64,000 bases of DNA from Triticum aestivum (taxonomy: Eukaryota > Streptophyta > Magnoliopsida > Poales > Poaceae). The stretch spans positions 28,914,618-28,978,617 of the forward strand of contig NC_057811.1 of the NCBI RefSeq assembly GCF_018294505.1, read 5' to 3'. Under the pieces are notes generated by a model that saw only the letters and a list, made by a program, of their open reading frames with translations, was not told the origin of the DNA and did no database searches. Of the stretch, positions 21,336 through 33,810 are shown piece by piece (the stretch's first letter is position 1; each line of letters begins with the position of its first letter). Both the position numbers and the translations under genes were made by a program.

Positions 21336-21510
21336 TTTATGGCACCGTTGTTGGGGAGGTTTACGCCAAGTGAAGTCAAGATTTGATCTCCCGTCAACTT
21401 GCCAATTTCTGGCGCCATTGCCGGGGAGGTTTACGCCAAGTCAAGTCAAGATTTGATCTCCCGTCAACTTGCCAATTTCTGGCGCCGATGCCGGGGAGAT
21501 CTACGCTCAA
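21336..21510 (+). repeat. Triplicated primer-binding-site segment of Gypsy E
   Basis: A 70-bp unit starting TTTCTGGCGCC begins at 21336 (diverged, ATGGCACCGTTGTTGGGGA), 21406 and 21476 (partial). Primer-site words are at about 21339, 21409 and 21479. The two later copies keep TGGCGCC and CCGGGGA. Normally there is one such site directly after the LTR. Confidence 0.85.
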
Positions 21511-21670
21511 GTCAAGACATCCCAAGTACCCATCATAAACTCTTCTCCCTCGCATTAAATCATAAAATATTTTCGAAAACCTTTGCCTTTTCTTCGCCCC
21601 TTTTCCATTCGCCTCTTTTCTGTTCGCCTGCTTCTTGTGTCCTTGGGTGTTTGTGTGCCTGTTTTCTCTG

Positions 21671-22840
21671 ATGGCTTTACCAAAAAGCGTTGATCCTCAT
21701 CTTAGAAGGTTGGAAGAAATTGAAAACAACGTTTGAAGCTTTATGTCTTTGCAGTTTGAGCATAATAATTTCTTCAGAAATGAGCTCAAAGAACAAAAAA
21801 GTTTTATGGAGTACATGAATAAAGAGCTTGATGATATGTCTAAGGAATTTTATGGTTTAAAATCTCAGTTGGCTCATCTTGAAAATTTAGTAGGCCAAAT
21901 TTCGGATAAGCAGGCCACCTTAGTTAATAAGATGGCCGCTAAACCAGAAGATCTAGATAATAATAAAGATGAAGATCTAAAAGTAATTGATGTGACTCCT
22001 ATTAAATCTTTGTTTTCCAATATGAATCTTGATAAAGAAGGGGCTGGAGATGATTCAACTTTAGTTAAAACGCCTCCCAATGATTCATAGTTTTTAGATC
22101 TTAATGCTAAAATTAATAAAAGTGGGATTGAATAGGTCAAAACTTTACATAGCAATGAACCCACTATTTTGGATTTCAAGAAATTTAATTATGATAATTG
22201 CTCTTTGATAGATTGTATTTCCTTGTTGCAATCCGTGTTGAATTCTCCTCATGCCTATAGTCGAAATAAAGCTTTCACTAAACATATCGTTGATGCTTTA
22301 ATGCAATCCTATGAAGAAAAGCTTGAGCTAGAAGTTTCTATCCCTAGAAAACTTTATGATGAGTGGGAACCTACTATTAAAATTAAGATTAAAGATTATG
22401 AATGCTATGCTTTGTGTGATATGGATGCTAGTGTTTCCTCGATTCCAAAAAATTTGTGTGATGTCTTAGGTTTCCGTGAATTTGATGATTGTTCTTTAAA
22501 TTTGCATCTTGCAGATTCCACCATTAAGAAACCTATGGGAAGGATTAATGATGTTCTTATTGTTGCAAATAGGAATTATGTGCCCATAGATTTCATTGTT
22601 CTTGATATAGATTGCAATCCTACATGTCCTATTATTCTTGGTAGAGCTTTCCTTAGAACGATTGGTGCAATTATTTACATGATAGAAGGAAATATTAGAT
22701 TCCAATTTCTGTTAAGGAAAGGCATGGAACACTTTCCTGGAAAGAAAATTAAATTGCCTTATGAATCAATTATGAGAGCCACTTATGGATTGCATACCAA
22801 AGATGACAATACCTATATCTATTCTTGTTTTCATGCCTAG
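21671..22840 (+). pseudogene. Gag/protease-like frame of Gypsy E
   Basis: One frame of 390 codons begins MALPKSVDPHLRRLEEIE, continues through a coiled-coil-like acidic part (NELKEQKSFMEYMNKELDD) and ends with an aspartic-protease-like domain of about 150 residues (SIPRKLYDEWEP, then CDMDASVSS, later PIILGRAFLRTIGA). In-frame stops lie at 21734, 22088 and 22133. The protease signature normally has D-x-G-A-S. Here the glycine codon at 22424-22426 is GAT (Asp), so the active site would be faulty even without the stops. The coiled coil replaces the usual long gag. No pol follows; the frame ends at 22838-22840. Confidence 0.7.
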
Positions 22841-25630
22841 CTAGGGGCGTTAAACGATAGCGTTTGTTGGGAGGCAACCCAATTTTATTTTTGTTCTTTG
22901 CTTTTTGTTCCTGTTTAGTAATAAATAATTCATCTAGCCTCTGTTTAGATGTGGTTGTATGTTTTAATTAGTGGTTGTGCCAAGTAGAACCTTTGGGAAG
23001 ACTTGGGTGAAGTCTTTGCAATCTTGCTATAAAAACAGAAAATTTTGCACTCACAAGATTAGATGCCATTTTTTACTAGAGAATTTTTTTAGGTTGATTC
23101 CTTTTGCAGATGATTAATAGACAAATGCCTCACGTCCACCAATTCATTTCAGAATTGTTGGAGTTCCAGAAGTATTCGTTTGATACAGATTGCTACGGAC
23201 TGTTCTGTTTTGACAGATTCTGTTTTTCATGTGTTGTTTGCTTATTTTGATGAATCTATGAGTAGTATCGGGGGGTATGAAACAAAAATAAGTTGGAATA
23301 CAGTAGGTTTAACACCAATACAAATAAAGAATGAGTTCATTACAGTACCTTAAAGTGATGGTTTGTTTTCTTATACTAACGGAGCTCATGAGATTTTCTG
23401 TTAAGTTTTGTGTTGTGAAGTTTTCAAGTTTTTGGGTAAAGATTTGATGAATTTTGGAAGAAGGAGTGGCAAGAGCCTAAGCTTGGCGATGCCCAAGGAA
23501 CCCCAAGGTAAAATTCAAGGACAGCCAAAAGCCTAAGCTTGGGGATGCGCTGGAAGGCATCCCCTTTTTCGTCTTCGTCTATCGGTAACTTTACTTGAGG
23601 CTATATTTTTATTCACCACATGATATGTGTTTTGCTTGTAGCGTCTTGTATGATTTCAGTCTTTGCTTTTTAGTTTACCACAATCATCCTTGCTGTACAC
23701 ACCTTTTGGAGAGACACACATGAATCAGAATTTATTAGAATACTCTATGTGCTTCACTTATATCTTTTGAGCTAGATAATTTTGCTCTAGTGCTTCACTT
23801 ATATCTTTTTAGAGCACGGTGGTGGTTTTATTTTATAGAAATTATTGATCTCTCATGCTTCACTTATATTATTTTGAGAGTCTTTTAGAACAGCATGGTA
23901 ATTTGCTTTGGCTATAAAATTAGTCCTAATATGATGAGCATCCAAGATGGGTATAGTAAAAACTATCATATAAAGTGCATTGAATACTATGAGAAGTTTG
24001 ATTCCTTATGATTGTTTTGAGATATGAAGATGGTGATATTAGAGTCATGCTAGTTGACTAGTTGTGAATTTGAGAGATACTTGTGTTAAGGTATGTGATT
24101 CCCGTAGCATGCACGTATGGTGAACCGTTATGTGCTGAAGTCGGAGCATGATTTATTTATTGATTGTCTTCCTTATGAGTGGCGGTCGGGGACGAGCGAT
24201 GGTCTTTTCCTACCATTCTATCCCGCTAGGAGCATGCGTGTAGTACTTCGTTTCGATAACTAATAGATTTTTGCAATAAGTACGTGAGTTCTTTATGACT
24301 AATGTTGAGTCCATGGTTTATACGCACTCTCACCTTCCACCATTGCTAGCCTCTCTAATACCGTGCACCTTTCACCGGTATCATACACCCACCATATACC
24401 TTCCTCAAAACAGCCACCATACCTACCTATTATGGCATTTCCACAGCCATTCCGAGATATATTGCCATGCAACTTTCCACCGTTCCGTTTATTATGACAC
24501 GCGTCATCATTGTCATATTGCTTTGCATGATCATGTAGTTGACATCGTATTTGTGGCAAAGCCACCGTTCATGATTTTCATACATGTCACTCTTGATTCA
24601 TTGCACATCCCGGTACACCGCCGGAGGCATTCACATAGAGTCATATTTTGTTCTAAGTATTGAGTTGTAATTCTGAGTTGTAAGTAAATAAAAGTGTGAT
24701 GATCATCATTATTAGAGCATTGTCCCAGTGAGAAAATGATGACGGAGACTATGATTCCCCCACAAGTCGGGATGAGACTCCGGACGAAAAAAAGAGGCCA
24801 TAAAAAAGAGAAAGGCCCAAATAAAAAAAATTGAGAGAAAAAGAGAGCAGGGACAATGCTACTATCCTTTTACCACACTTGTGCTTCAAAGCAGCACCAT
24901 GATCTTCATGATAGAGAGTCTCCTATGTTGTCACTTTTATACTAGAGGGAATTTTACATTATAGAACTTGGCTTGTATATTCCAATGGTGGGCTTCCTCA
25001 AATTGCCCTTGGTCTTCGTGAGCAAGCAAGTTGCATGCACACCACATAGTTTCTTTTGTTGAGCTTTCATACACTTATAGCTCTGGTGCATCCGTTGCAT
25101 GGCAATCCCTACTCACTCACATTGATATCTATTGATGGGAATCTCCATAGCCCGTTGATACGCCTAGTTGATGTGAGACTATCTTCTCCTTTTTGTCTTC
25201 TCCACAACCACCATTCTATTCCACCTATAGTGCTATGTCCATGGCTCACGCTCATGTATTGCGTGAAGATTGAAAAAGTTTGAGAACATCAAAAGTATGA
25301 AACAACTGCTTGGCTTGTCATCGGGGTTGTGCATGATTTAAATATTTTGTGTGATGAAGATAGAGCATAGCCAGACTATATGATTTTGTAGGGATAACTT
25401 TCTTTGGCCATGTTATTTTGAGAAGACATGATTGCTTTATTAGTATGCTTGAAGTATTATTGTTTTTATGTCAATATTAAACTTTTGTCTTGAATCTTAT
25501 GGATCTGAATATTCATGCCACAATAAAGAGAATTACATTGAAAATTATGTTAGGTAGCATTCCACATCAAAAATTATGTTTTTATCATTTACCTACTCGA
25601 GGACGAGCAGGAATTAAGCTTGGGGATGCT
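22841..25630 (+). other. 3' non-coding internal region of Gypsy E
   Basis: It starts with GGGCGTTAAACGATAGCG and GGGAGGCAACCCA, contains repeated CTTCACTTATATCTTTT words (23753-23870) and AAGCCTAAGCTTGGGGATGC (twice near 23490-23550), and ends with the polypurine-like AAGCTTGGGGATGCT (25616-25630). The frames at 24295-24663 and 25056-25283 show no domain. Confidence 0.6.
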
Positions 25631-26950
25631 TGATACGTCTCCAACGTATCTATAATTTTTGATTGTTCAATGCTATTATATTATTTGTTTTGGATGTTTA
25701 ATGGGCTTTAATATGCTCTTTTATATTATTTTTGGGACGAACCTATTAACCGAAGGCCCAATGCCAGTTTTTGTTTTTTTGCCTATTTCAGTGTTCTGCA
25801 AAAAAGGAATACCAAACGGAATCCAAACGGAATGAAACCTTCGCGATGATCTTTCTTGGAACAAATGCAATCCAGAAGACTTGGAGTTGAAGTCTGGAAC
25901 TCCGCGAGGAGGCCACGAGGCAGGAGGGCGCGCACAGGGGGGTAGGCGCGCCCCCACCCTCATGGGCCCCACGGAGCTCCACCGATGTACTTCTTTTGCC
26001 TATATATACTCTTATACCCTAAAAACATCAGGGGGAGCCACGAAACCACTTTTCCACCGTCGCAACCTTCTGTACCCGTGAGATCCCATCTTGGGGCCTT
26101 TTTCGGCGATCTTCCAGAGCGGGAATCGATCACGGAGGGCTTCTACATCAACACCATAGCCTCTCAGATGATGTGTGAGTAGTTTACCACAGACCTTCCG
26201 GTCCATGGTTATTAGCTAGATGGCTTCTTCTCTCTCTTTGGTTCTCAATACAAAGTTCTCATCGATGTTCTTGGAGATCTATTCGATGTAATACTCTTTT
26301 GCGGTGTGTTTGCCGAGATCTGATGAATTGTGGATTTATGATCAAGTTTATCTATGAATAATATTTGGTTCTTCTCTAAATTCTTATATGCACGATTTGA
26401 TATCTTTGCAAATCTCTTCGAATTATCGGTTTAGTTTGGCCTACTAGATTGATCTTTCTTGCAATGGGAGAAGTGCTTAGCTTCGGGTTCAATCTTGCGG
26501 TGTCCTTTTCAAGTGACAGTAGGGGCAGCAAGGAACGTATTGTATTGTTGCCATCGAGGATAAAAAGATGGGGTTTATATCATATTGCTTGAGCTTATCC
26601 CTCTACATCATGTCATCTTGGTTAATGCGTTACTCTGTTCTTATGAACTTAACTAGCAGGGTGACCCGCGCATTTGCGCGGCTAGATTATATACATGTTC
26701 AATGGACACAGTTGTCTCAAATTTTGACAATTTTGACACGCTTTCGAATGCACAACTTTGCTTATTATTTATATATGAATATGGTTGTCTTTTATCCACC
26801 AATTAGAATGTCTGATATAATTTATATTCTTAAATTAGATATATATTGTCAATGTATGCATTTGTGGGGGAAATGTGCTTCTTTTCTTTTTATTGCATTG
26901 AAAATTATATGTAAAGATAAATGTATTAAGCATGCATGTAATAATTAGTA

Positions 26951-27111
26951 CTCCTGCCGTTCCTAAATATTTGTCTTTTTAGAGATTTCAAATGGACTAC
27001 CATATACGGATGTATATAGACATATTTTAGAGTGTAGATTCACTCATTTTGCTCCGTATGTAGTCACTTGTTGAAATCTCTTGAAAGACAAATATTTAGA
27101 AATGGAGGAAG
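26951..27111. mobile_element. Stowaway (Tc1/Mariner) MITE
   Basis: CTCCTGCCGTTCCTAAATAT is the inverse of the right end ATATTTAGAAATGGAGGAAG with few mismatches. TA flanks both sides (26949-26950 and 27112-27113). At 161 bp, with internal pairing between ATTTCAAATGGACTAC and the distal arm, it is a typical Triticeae Stowaway. Confidence 0.88.
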
Positions 27112-27156
27112 TATTATTCATAACTTATTCAAAATTGGCTATTGAGGGTTTGAGAC

Positions 27157-27202
27157 CATGTGTGTGTGGGTGGGGGGGGGGGGGGGTCTGTGTGTGCGCG
27201 CG
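27157..27202. repeat. (TG)n, 15-G tract and (CG)n low-complexity run
   Basis: TGTGTGTGGGT is followed by fifteen consecutive G (27172-27186), then TCTGTGTGTGCGCGCGCTCG. Confidence 0.9.
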
Positions 27203-28387
27203 CTCGTGCGGGTGTCTTTTTTAGCGTTTTAAGCTGTTCTTAGGCACGAAAGTTTCAGAACTCCTTTCCATATGAATATTCTTGGATAAAATTTTAAATG
27301 GTAATAGTTTGCAAAATCGTATGCGAGGACAATAATGATATAATTGCTAATGTTATATATGTTTGGGCACAACCAATCATTTCATTCTAGGCGTTTGTGA
27401 TTCTTTGTCGACATCACCCTGCAAAAGAAGGTGTTTTTTATCGATGGGTAGTCGGACAACAATAACACGTGGGTATGTTACCTTGTAAATATCTTCTTCA
27501 CAATTTTTAACCCAGAATTGGACAATAATAATTTTCTTCTATGTTGACTAATTACTATCATCCGCAATGCATACACACATCGTGTATGTAATTATGATAC
27601 CCAGAATTGCCAATTCAAACACTAAATATATATTCCCCAAAAATGAACACTAAATATATGTTTCTTTCTCTAGTTCGTTTTTCTTTACATATTTCTTTTT
27701 TTGCTGATGTGTTCAGGTTTCAGCCATCATACAAAATACAAAAATATTGGGACGGGACACTATTTTTATTCGTGCCAGCTCAAACCAAATACCTTTCTTA
27801 ATAACAGTGCAAAACAAATACTTACTCCTACATATATCTGTGCTATGTATCTAGAAGGGAGTTATTACTCACGTATTGGAACCAAACTCTGATTCTTTTT
27901 TTCTCTCTCTTTGAAACATTACAGTACGGATTCACTATTTTCATCATGTATACGTGACCAATTTTATTAACACATGTACACATGACGTGCACAATGCAGT
28001 CTGGCCTGTTTGAACCTATGGCCTCCGGGTCTCTTTCTTATTATATTGCATCTCTTTTATTTACATCACATCTCGTTTTACTATTTTGCAATCTTTACTT
28101 TCAAATTTATTCAACGAAAATACCAAAAATATCTATCTTACTATCTTTATTAGATCTCACTTTTGCGAGTGACCGTGAAGGGATTGACGGCCCATTTATC
28201 GCGTTGGTTGCAAGGTTCTTGATTGTTTGTGCAGGTACTAGGTGACTTGCGTGTTATCTCCTACTGGATTGATACCTTCGTTCTAAAAAACTGAGGAAAA
28301 TACTTACGCTACTTCGCTGCATCACCCTTTCCTCTTCAAGGGAAAACCAACGCATGCTCAAGTGGTAGCATAATATTTGCAGAAACT

Positions 28388-30441
28388 ATGGAGCACCGAG
28401 ACTTGGAAGAAGAACACGTGTTGGGGGACATAATCCTCGCCGGAGGTGATGTCATGTCGTATCTCAACGACACCGATGGTCTGGAAGGAGAGGGTGAAGC
28501 AGGCTACGGTGATCGAACAATGGAGGAGGAAGGACATGATTATGATGGCTCCGGTGACCGAATGCCGGTGGAAGAAGGACACCGTGATGACGGCTCCGGC
28601 AACCGAACGGAATCCGGCCAGGTATATATATATTAATTAAGTCTATGCTGACTATAGCTAATTGATGCATTAATCGTTTTGATATGTACACATATTAACT
28701 CTCTTCTTTCTTCTTTTCTAGCCCTCCGGATCGAGCTAAACTTCGGTAACGAGACGAGGCCTGAAGAAAAAGTTGCGCCAGGATGAAAGGTTCACGATCA
28801 TAGAAATCGCACGCGATGGCCAACCGATTGCACCCGTCCGGACTAAGGAAGCATTTTCTGCTCAGTGCGGGGTTCTTGTTAGGGACATGATCCCGATCAG
28901 CATCCACCAATGGTACAAGCCTAAGAACGAAGACCCTGAGGTGTCTTGTGTCAACGATAGGCAGAAAGATGATCTTTGGACCACGCTGAAGGCAAATTTC
29001 ACCCTACCGCCAGAGGAGGATCCGGAGAAGCCTGCTATTATAGAGCCATTGGTCAAGGCTCATGCTCTTAAGAAGATGGCAGATCTATTCAGGAGGTGGA
29101 AGAACGAGCTAAAAACAACGTTTGTCGACAAAGACAAGACTCCATAACTCACCGGCCGGTTTGAGAAGATCAGAGATCACTGGGATGCATTTGTGGCCCA
29201 CGAGACATCAGACAAGAGTAAGAAGATGTCAGCGACAAACAAGAAAAATGCTGTGAAGAAGGAGCATCACCATCGCACGGGGTCAGGTGGCAACCTCAAA
29301 GCCCGGCCGTTGCGGGAGAAGGCTGAGAATGACCTGCTTGATGAAGGGGTCGAACCAGAGACATTGAACTGGCCAGACCGTTCAAGGACTTGGTTCTTCG
29401 GGGTTGGGGGAACCTTGGACCCTCAAACAGGAAAGTGCGTTTGGACGAATGAGCAAATGCGAATACCCGTCACGAAGCTTCAGGAGTATATCGCCGCAGC
29501 ACAGCAAGGGACGTTCGTTCCCGATAGAGAGAACGACGAGCTCACAATGGCCCTCGGGAATCCTGAGCACCATGGACGGACACGAGGCACGCCAGGATCC
29601 GTTTCGAGGAAGGCCGGGTTTCCCGACGCAGGCGGTTACAAAGGCCGGGAGAGGAGGAGGAAAGTGGAGCAGACCCAACTGCAGGAGCTGCATGCAAGGG
29701 TACAAGCACTTGAGGAACGAGAAGCAGTTCACAGCAAGCGATCTGCCGAAGCTACCCTTGAAGCTACCCCACCATCTCAGTGGAGAAGCAGCGTGGCTTC
29801 CACGGCTCCTGCTCTGTTGCACCTCCTGAACCCGGCGCAACTTTTCACTGCCGTCCGATTCCAGAAGGATATGCTGCTGTGATGGTGGATGAAATAACGG
29901 AGGGATTTGAGGAGCTCGAGCTTGACCACCCTACCGGCGAAGGGGAGACTCGGCTGAGTTCTTCTCTGAAGACTCCATGTCTATGCCGTAAGGAGCTCAT
30001 CAACCTTCCGAACTGGACGCCTCCGCCTCCTCCTCCTCCTCCTCCTTCGGAGGGCACTCCGCCTCCTCCTCCGGTGAGTGATCAGGGCACTCCGCTTCCT
30101 TCTCCAGCGCGAGGCGGCACTCCTCCTCCTTCTCCGCCTATGCCGGCGCATCCGAACAGCCCGGCTCCTCCTCCGCCTTGTCAGCAAGGGTGGAAAATAG
30201 CCGCCGCCGCTCTGGCTGCTCCGGCGGTAGCAGTCCGCCTCCTTCTCCGCCTCATAAGCAACAAAGGAAGCCAGCCGTCGCCGCTCCGGCGTCTAGCAGT
30301 ACAGCCAGAGGCGGGCGGCAATACAGATTCGGTCCATCTCTCAAGCCTCTAGAGAAGTTACCATACGAGAGGACCGTGGAGGAAAACAAGGAGATCTGTC
30401 AATCCTATGTGAAGAACTTCTTTGAAACGCAAAGAGCTAAG
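28388..30441 (+). pseudogene. CACTA C gene 2, N-terminal part (interrupted by Gypsy D)
   Basis: After the acceptor TTTGCAG (28376-28382) the start codon is at 28388. Exon 28388-28621 encodes an acidic stretch (MEHRDLEEEHVLGDIILAGG). After an intron (28622-28721) the next exon encodes DERFTIIEIARDGQPIAPVR, FSAQCGVLVRDMIPISI, KKMADLFRRWKNEL, PDRSRTWFFGVGGTLDPQTG and FVPDRENDELTMALGNPEH, a block shared by many plant transposon proteins (DUF8039-like). A proline-rich region with runs of PPPPPP (30022-30180) follows. Lesions are stops at 28737 and 29145, a frameshift with missing text near 29780-29840 and another near 30180. Gypsy D splits the exon after codon AAG at 30439-30441, and the frame resumes at 42478. 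The role in transposition is unknown. Confidence 0.8.
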
Positions 30442-31961
30442 TGATACGTCCATTTTGCATCATGCTTTTATATCGATATTTATTGCATTATGGGCTGTTA
30501 TTGCACATTATGTCACAAACATTATGCCTATTCTCTCTTATTTTATAAGGTTTACATAAAGAGGGAGAATGCCGGCAGCTGGAATTCTGGGCTAGAAAAG
30601 GAGCAAATATTAGAGACCTATTCTGCACAACTCCAAAAGTCCTGAAACTCCACGGAAGTTATTTTTGGAAATTATAAAAAATACTGAGCAAAGAAAATAC
30701 CAGAGGGGGCCCACACCCTGGCCACGAGGGTGGGGGCACGCCCTACCCCCCTGGGCGCGCCCCTGCCTCGTGGGCCCCCTGGTGGTCCTCCGGTGCCCAT
30801 CTTTTGCTATATGAAGTCTTTTGTCTAAGAAAAAATCATAAGCAAGCTTTCGGGACGAGACTCCGCCGTCACGAGGCGGAACCTTGGCGGAACCAATCTA
30901 GGGCTCTGGCGGAGCTGTTCTGCCGGGGACACTTCCCTCCGGGAGGGCAAAATCATCGCCATTGTCATCACCAACGCTCCTCTCATCGAGAGGGGCCAAT
31001 CTCCATCAACATCTTCACCAGCACCATCTCCTCCAAAACCCTAGTTCATCTCTTGTATCCAATCTTTGTCTCATAGTCTGGGATTGGTACTTGTAGGTTG
31101 CTAGTAGTGTTGATTACTCCTTGTAGTTGATGCTAGTTGGTTTATTTGGTGGAAGATCATATGTTCAGATCCATTATGCATATTAATACCCCTCTGATTA
31201 TGAACATGAATATTCTTTGTGAGTAGTTACATTTGTTCCTAAGGACATGGGAGAAGTCTTGCTATTAGTAGTCATGTGAATTTGCTATTCGTTCAATATT
31301 TTGATGAGATGTATGTTGTCTCTCCTCTAGTGGTGTTATGTGAACGTCGACTACATGACACTTCACCATTGTTTGGGCCTAGAGGAAGGCATTGGGAAGT
31401 AATAAGTAGATGATGGGTTGCTATAGTGACAGAAGCTTAAACCCTAGTTTATGCGTTGCTTCGTAAGGGGCTGATTTGGATCCATATGTTTCATGCTATG
31501 GTTAGGTTTACCTTAATACATCTTTTGTAGTTGCGGATGCTTGCATTAGGAGTTAATCATAAGTGGGATGCTTGTCCAAGTAAGGACAGCACCCAAGCAC
31601 CGGTCCACCCACATATCAAATTATCAAAGTAACGAACGCGAGTCATATGAACGTGATGAAAACTAGCTTGACGATAATTCCCATGTGTCCTCGGGAGCGC
31701 TTTTCTCTATATAAGAGTTTGTTCAGGCTTGTCCTTTGCTACAAAAAGGACTAGGCCATCTTGTTGCACCTTATTTACTTTAGTTACTTGTTACATTTTA
31801 CATATTACCTTATCACAAAACTATCTGTTACCAATAATTTCAGTGCTTGCAGATAATACCTTACTGAAAACCGCTTGTCATTTCCTTCTGCTCCTCGTTG
31901 GGTTCGACACTCTTACTTATCGAAAGGACTATGATAGATCCCCTATACTTGTGGGTCATCA
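30442..31961 (+). repeat. 5' LTR of Gypsy D
   Basis: The LTR is 1,520 bp. TATATAAG at 31708-31715 is a likely TATA box. Differences from the 3' LTR (40951-42472) are scattered and few by eye. Confidence 0.92.
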
Positions 31962-31972
31962 AGACTCCTTTC

Positions 31973-31990
31973 TGGCGCCATTGCCGGGGA
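31973..31990 (+). other. Primer-binding site of Gypsy D
   Basis: TGGCGCCATTGCCGGGGA lies 11 bp after the LTR. It resembles the tRNA-Asp-type site of many grass Gypsy elements and occurs once here, in contrast to element E. Confidence 0.75.
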
Positions 31991-32067
31991 GTGAAGCGCC
32001 TTTGGTAGGTGGAATTTGGTAAGGAAAATTTTATATAGTGTGCTGAAATTTACTGTCACTTGTTATT

Positions 32068-33769
32068 ATGGAAAGTAATCCTTTGAGGGGCTTGTTCGGG
32101 GTACCTTCACCTCGAACTGTATAGCAAAGAGTTGCTCCTCAACCTACTGAACCTACTGAAAATGAAAATGTTTACTTTGAAATTCCTTCGGGTATGATAG
32201 AGAAACTGCTAGCTAATCCTTTTGCAGGAGATGGAACATTGCATCCTGATTTACACTTAATCTATGTGGATGAAGTTTGTGGATTATTTAAGCTTGCATG
32301 TATGCCCGATGATGTTATCAAGAAGAAGGTCTTCCCTTTATCTTTGAAGGGAGATGCATTGACATGGTATAGGCTATGTGATGATATGGGATCATGGGAC
32401 TACAAACGGTTGAAATTGGAATTCCATCAGAAGTTTTATCCTATGCATCTTGTTCATCGTGATCGTAATTATATATATATATATATAATTTTTGGCCTCG
32501 CGAAGGAGAAAGCATCGCTCAAGCTTGGGGGAGGCTTAAGTCAATGTTATATTCATGCCCCAATCATGAGCTATCAAGAGAAATGATTATTCAAAAAAAT
32601 TATGCTCGGCTTTCTAACAATAATCGCTCCATGCTCGATACTTCTTGTACTGGTTCTTTTATGATGAAGACTATGGAATTCAAATGGGATTTATTGGAAA
32701 GAATTAAACGCAACTTTGAAGATTGGGATCTCGACGAAGGTAAGGAGTCAGGTATAACACCTAAGTTTGATTGTGTTAAATCTTTTATCGATACCGATGT
32801 TTTCCGTAAATTAGCACTAAATATGGACTTGACTCTGAGATAGTAGCTTCTTTTTGTGAATCTTTTGCTGCTCATGTTGATCTCCCTAAGGAGAAGTGGT
32901 TTAAATATAATCCTCCCGTTGAAGTAAAAGTAGTTGCACCTATTAAATTTGAAGAAAAGACTATCACTTATAATGATCCTATTGTTCCTACTGCTTATGT
33001 TGAGAAACCACCTTTTCCTGTTAGGATAAAGGATCATGCTAAAGTTTCAATTATGGTTCGTAAAAGAAATATTAGAACTCATACACCCCCTGAGCAAGTT
33101 AAAGTTGAACCTAATATTGCTATGGTTAAGGATCTATTGGCTGATAATATTGATGGGCATGTTATTTATTTCTGTGAGGAAACTGCTAGAATTGCTAAAC
33201 CTGGTGCTAAAGATAAACATAGACCTATGGTAGGCATGCCTGTTATTTCTGTTAAAATAGGAGATCATTGTTATCATGGCTTGTGCGATATGGGTGCTAG
33301 TGCTAGTGCAATACCTATTTCCTTATACAAAGAAATTATGCATGATATTGCACCTGCTGAGATATAAGATATAGATGTTACAATTAAACTTGCCAATAGA
33401 GATAGTATTTCACCGATTGGGATTGTTAGAGATGTTGAAGTCTTGTGCGGGAAAGCTAAATATCCTGCTGATTTTCTTGTTCTTGGTTCCCCACAAGATA
33501 GCTTTTGTCCCATTATATTTGGTAGACCCTTCTTGAATACTATTAATGCTAAGATAGACTGCGAAAAGGATGTTGTTACTATTGGTTTGGATGATATGTC
33601 TCATGAGTTTAATTTTTCTAAATTTCGTAGACAACCTCGTGACGAGGAATTGCCTAGTAAAGATGAAATTATTGGTCTTTCTTCTATTGCCGTACCTCCT
33701 AGTGATCCTTTAGAACAATATTTGCTAGACCATGAAAATGATATGTTTATGAATGAGAGAAGGGAATAG
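32068..33769 (+). pseudogene. Gag and protease of Gypsy D, broken
   Basis: Gag starts MESNPLRGLFGVPSP at 32068 and continues MIEKLLANPFAGDGTLHPDL, FPLSLKGDALTWY (retrotransposon gag motif), ARLSNNNRSMLDTSCTGSF and LDEGKESG. The protease is near 33240-33560, with active-site D-M-G-A-S at 33287-33301 and later CPIIFGRPFLNT. Lesions are a stop at 32122, a frameshift in an expanded TA run (32469-32487), another near 32815, a stop at about 33365 and a frameshift near 33760. The protease active-site residues are kept, unlike in element E. Products would form the particle and process the polyprotein. Confidence 0.82.
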
Positions 33770-33810
33770 ATGAAGTATTCTTTAAATAGGGACCTATTCT
33801 GAAACACAAC

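Larger units (their letters stand above)
26653..28010 (-). mobile_element. Helitron-like insertion H2, 5' end lost
   Basis: The plus strand reads A, CTAG (26653-26656), spacer, then CCGCGC (26666-26671) pairing with GCGCGG (26676-26681). This is a Helitron 3' end on the minus strand, inserted between A and T of the LTR. The other end does not show the expected TC/GA border and coincides with a gap in the LTR, so its 5' end was deleted with the neighbouring LTR. It encodes nothing I recognise and contains a Stowaway MITE and a G tract. Confidence 0.65.
19744..28370 (+). mobile_element. Gypsy LTR retrotransposon E, non-autonomous, in CACTA C
   Basis: LTRs start TGATACGTCTCCAACG and end GGTAGCA. 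The 5-bp duplication TAATA flanks the element at 19739-19743 and 28371-28375. The internal part (21329-25630) has tRNA-Asp-type primer sites (TGGCGCC...CCGGGGA), a gag/protease-like frame with stops and 2.8 kb of non-coding sequence. Reverse transcriptase, RNase H and integrase are absent. The structure is that of a deletion derivative mobilised by a related element. The 3' LTR is interrupted by Helitron H2. E sits in the leader intron of CACTA gene 2, 17 bp upstream of its start codon. Confidence 0.92.
25631..28370 (+). repeat. 3' LTR of Gypsy E, interrupted by Helitron H2
   Basis: LTR sequence occupies 25631-26652 and 28011-28370. The left break is at A^T (CTTAA^TACTCT in the intact LTR). 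The right side resumes at GAACCTATGGCC. Positions matching 20764-20968 of the 5' LTR, about 205 bp, are missing. Confidence 0.85.

Noticed and set aside
21336..21510. CRISPR-like or tRNA gene array
   Set aside because: The units are contiguous 70-bp tandem repeats carrying a primer-binding site; there are no spacers and no tRNA fold.
24295..24663. 122-codon frame in Gypsy E
   Set aside because: It lies in the non-coding 3' internal region, is His/Thr-rich and has no motif; a mirror frame overlaps it.
29981..30187. Arginine-rich minus frame
   Set aside because: It is the reverse reading of the proline-rich linker of CACTA gene 2.
30442..31961. Solo LTRs
   Set aside because: Each LTR has a partner with internal sequence between and matching duplications outside; none is solo.
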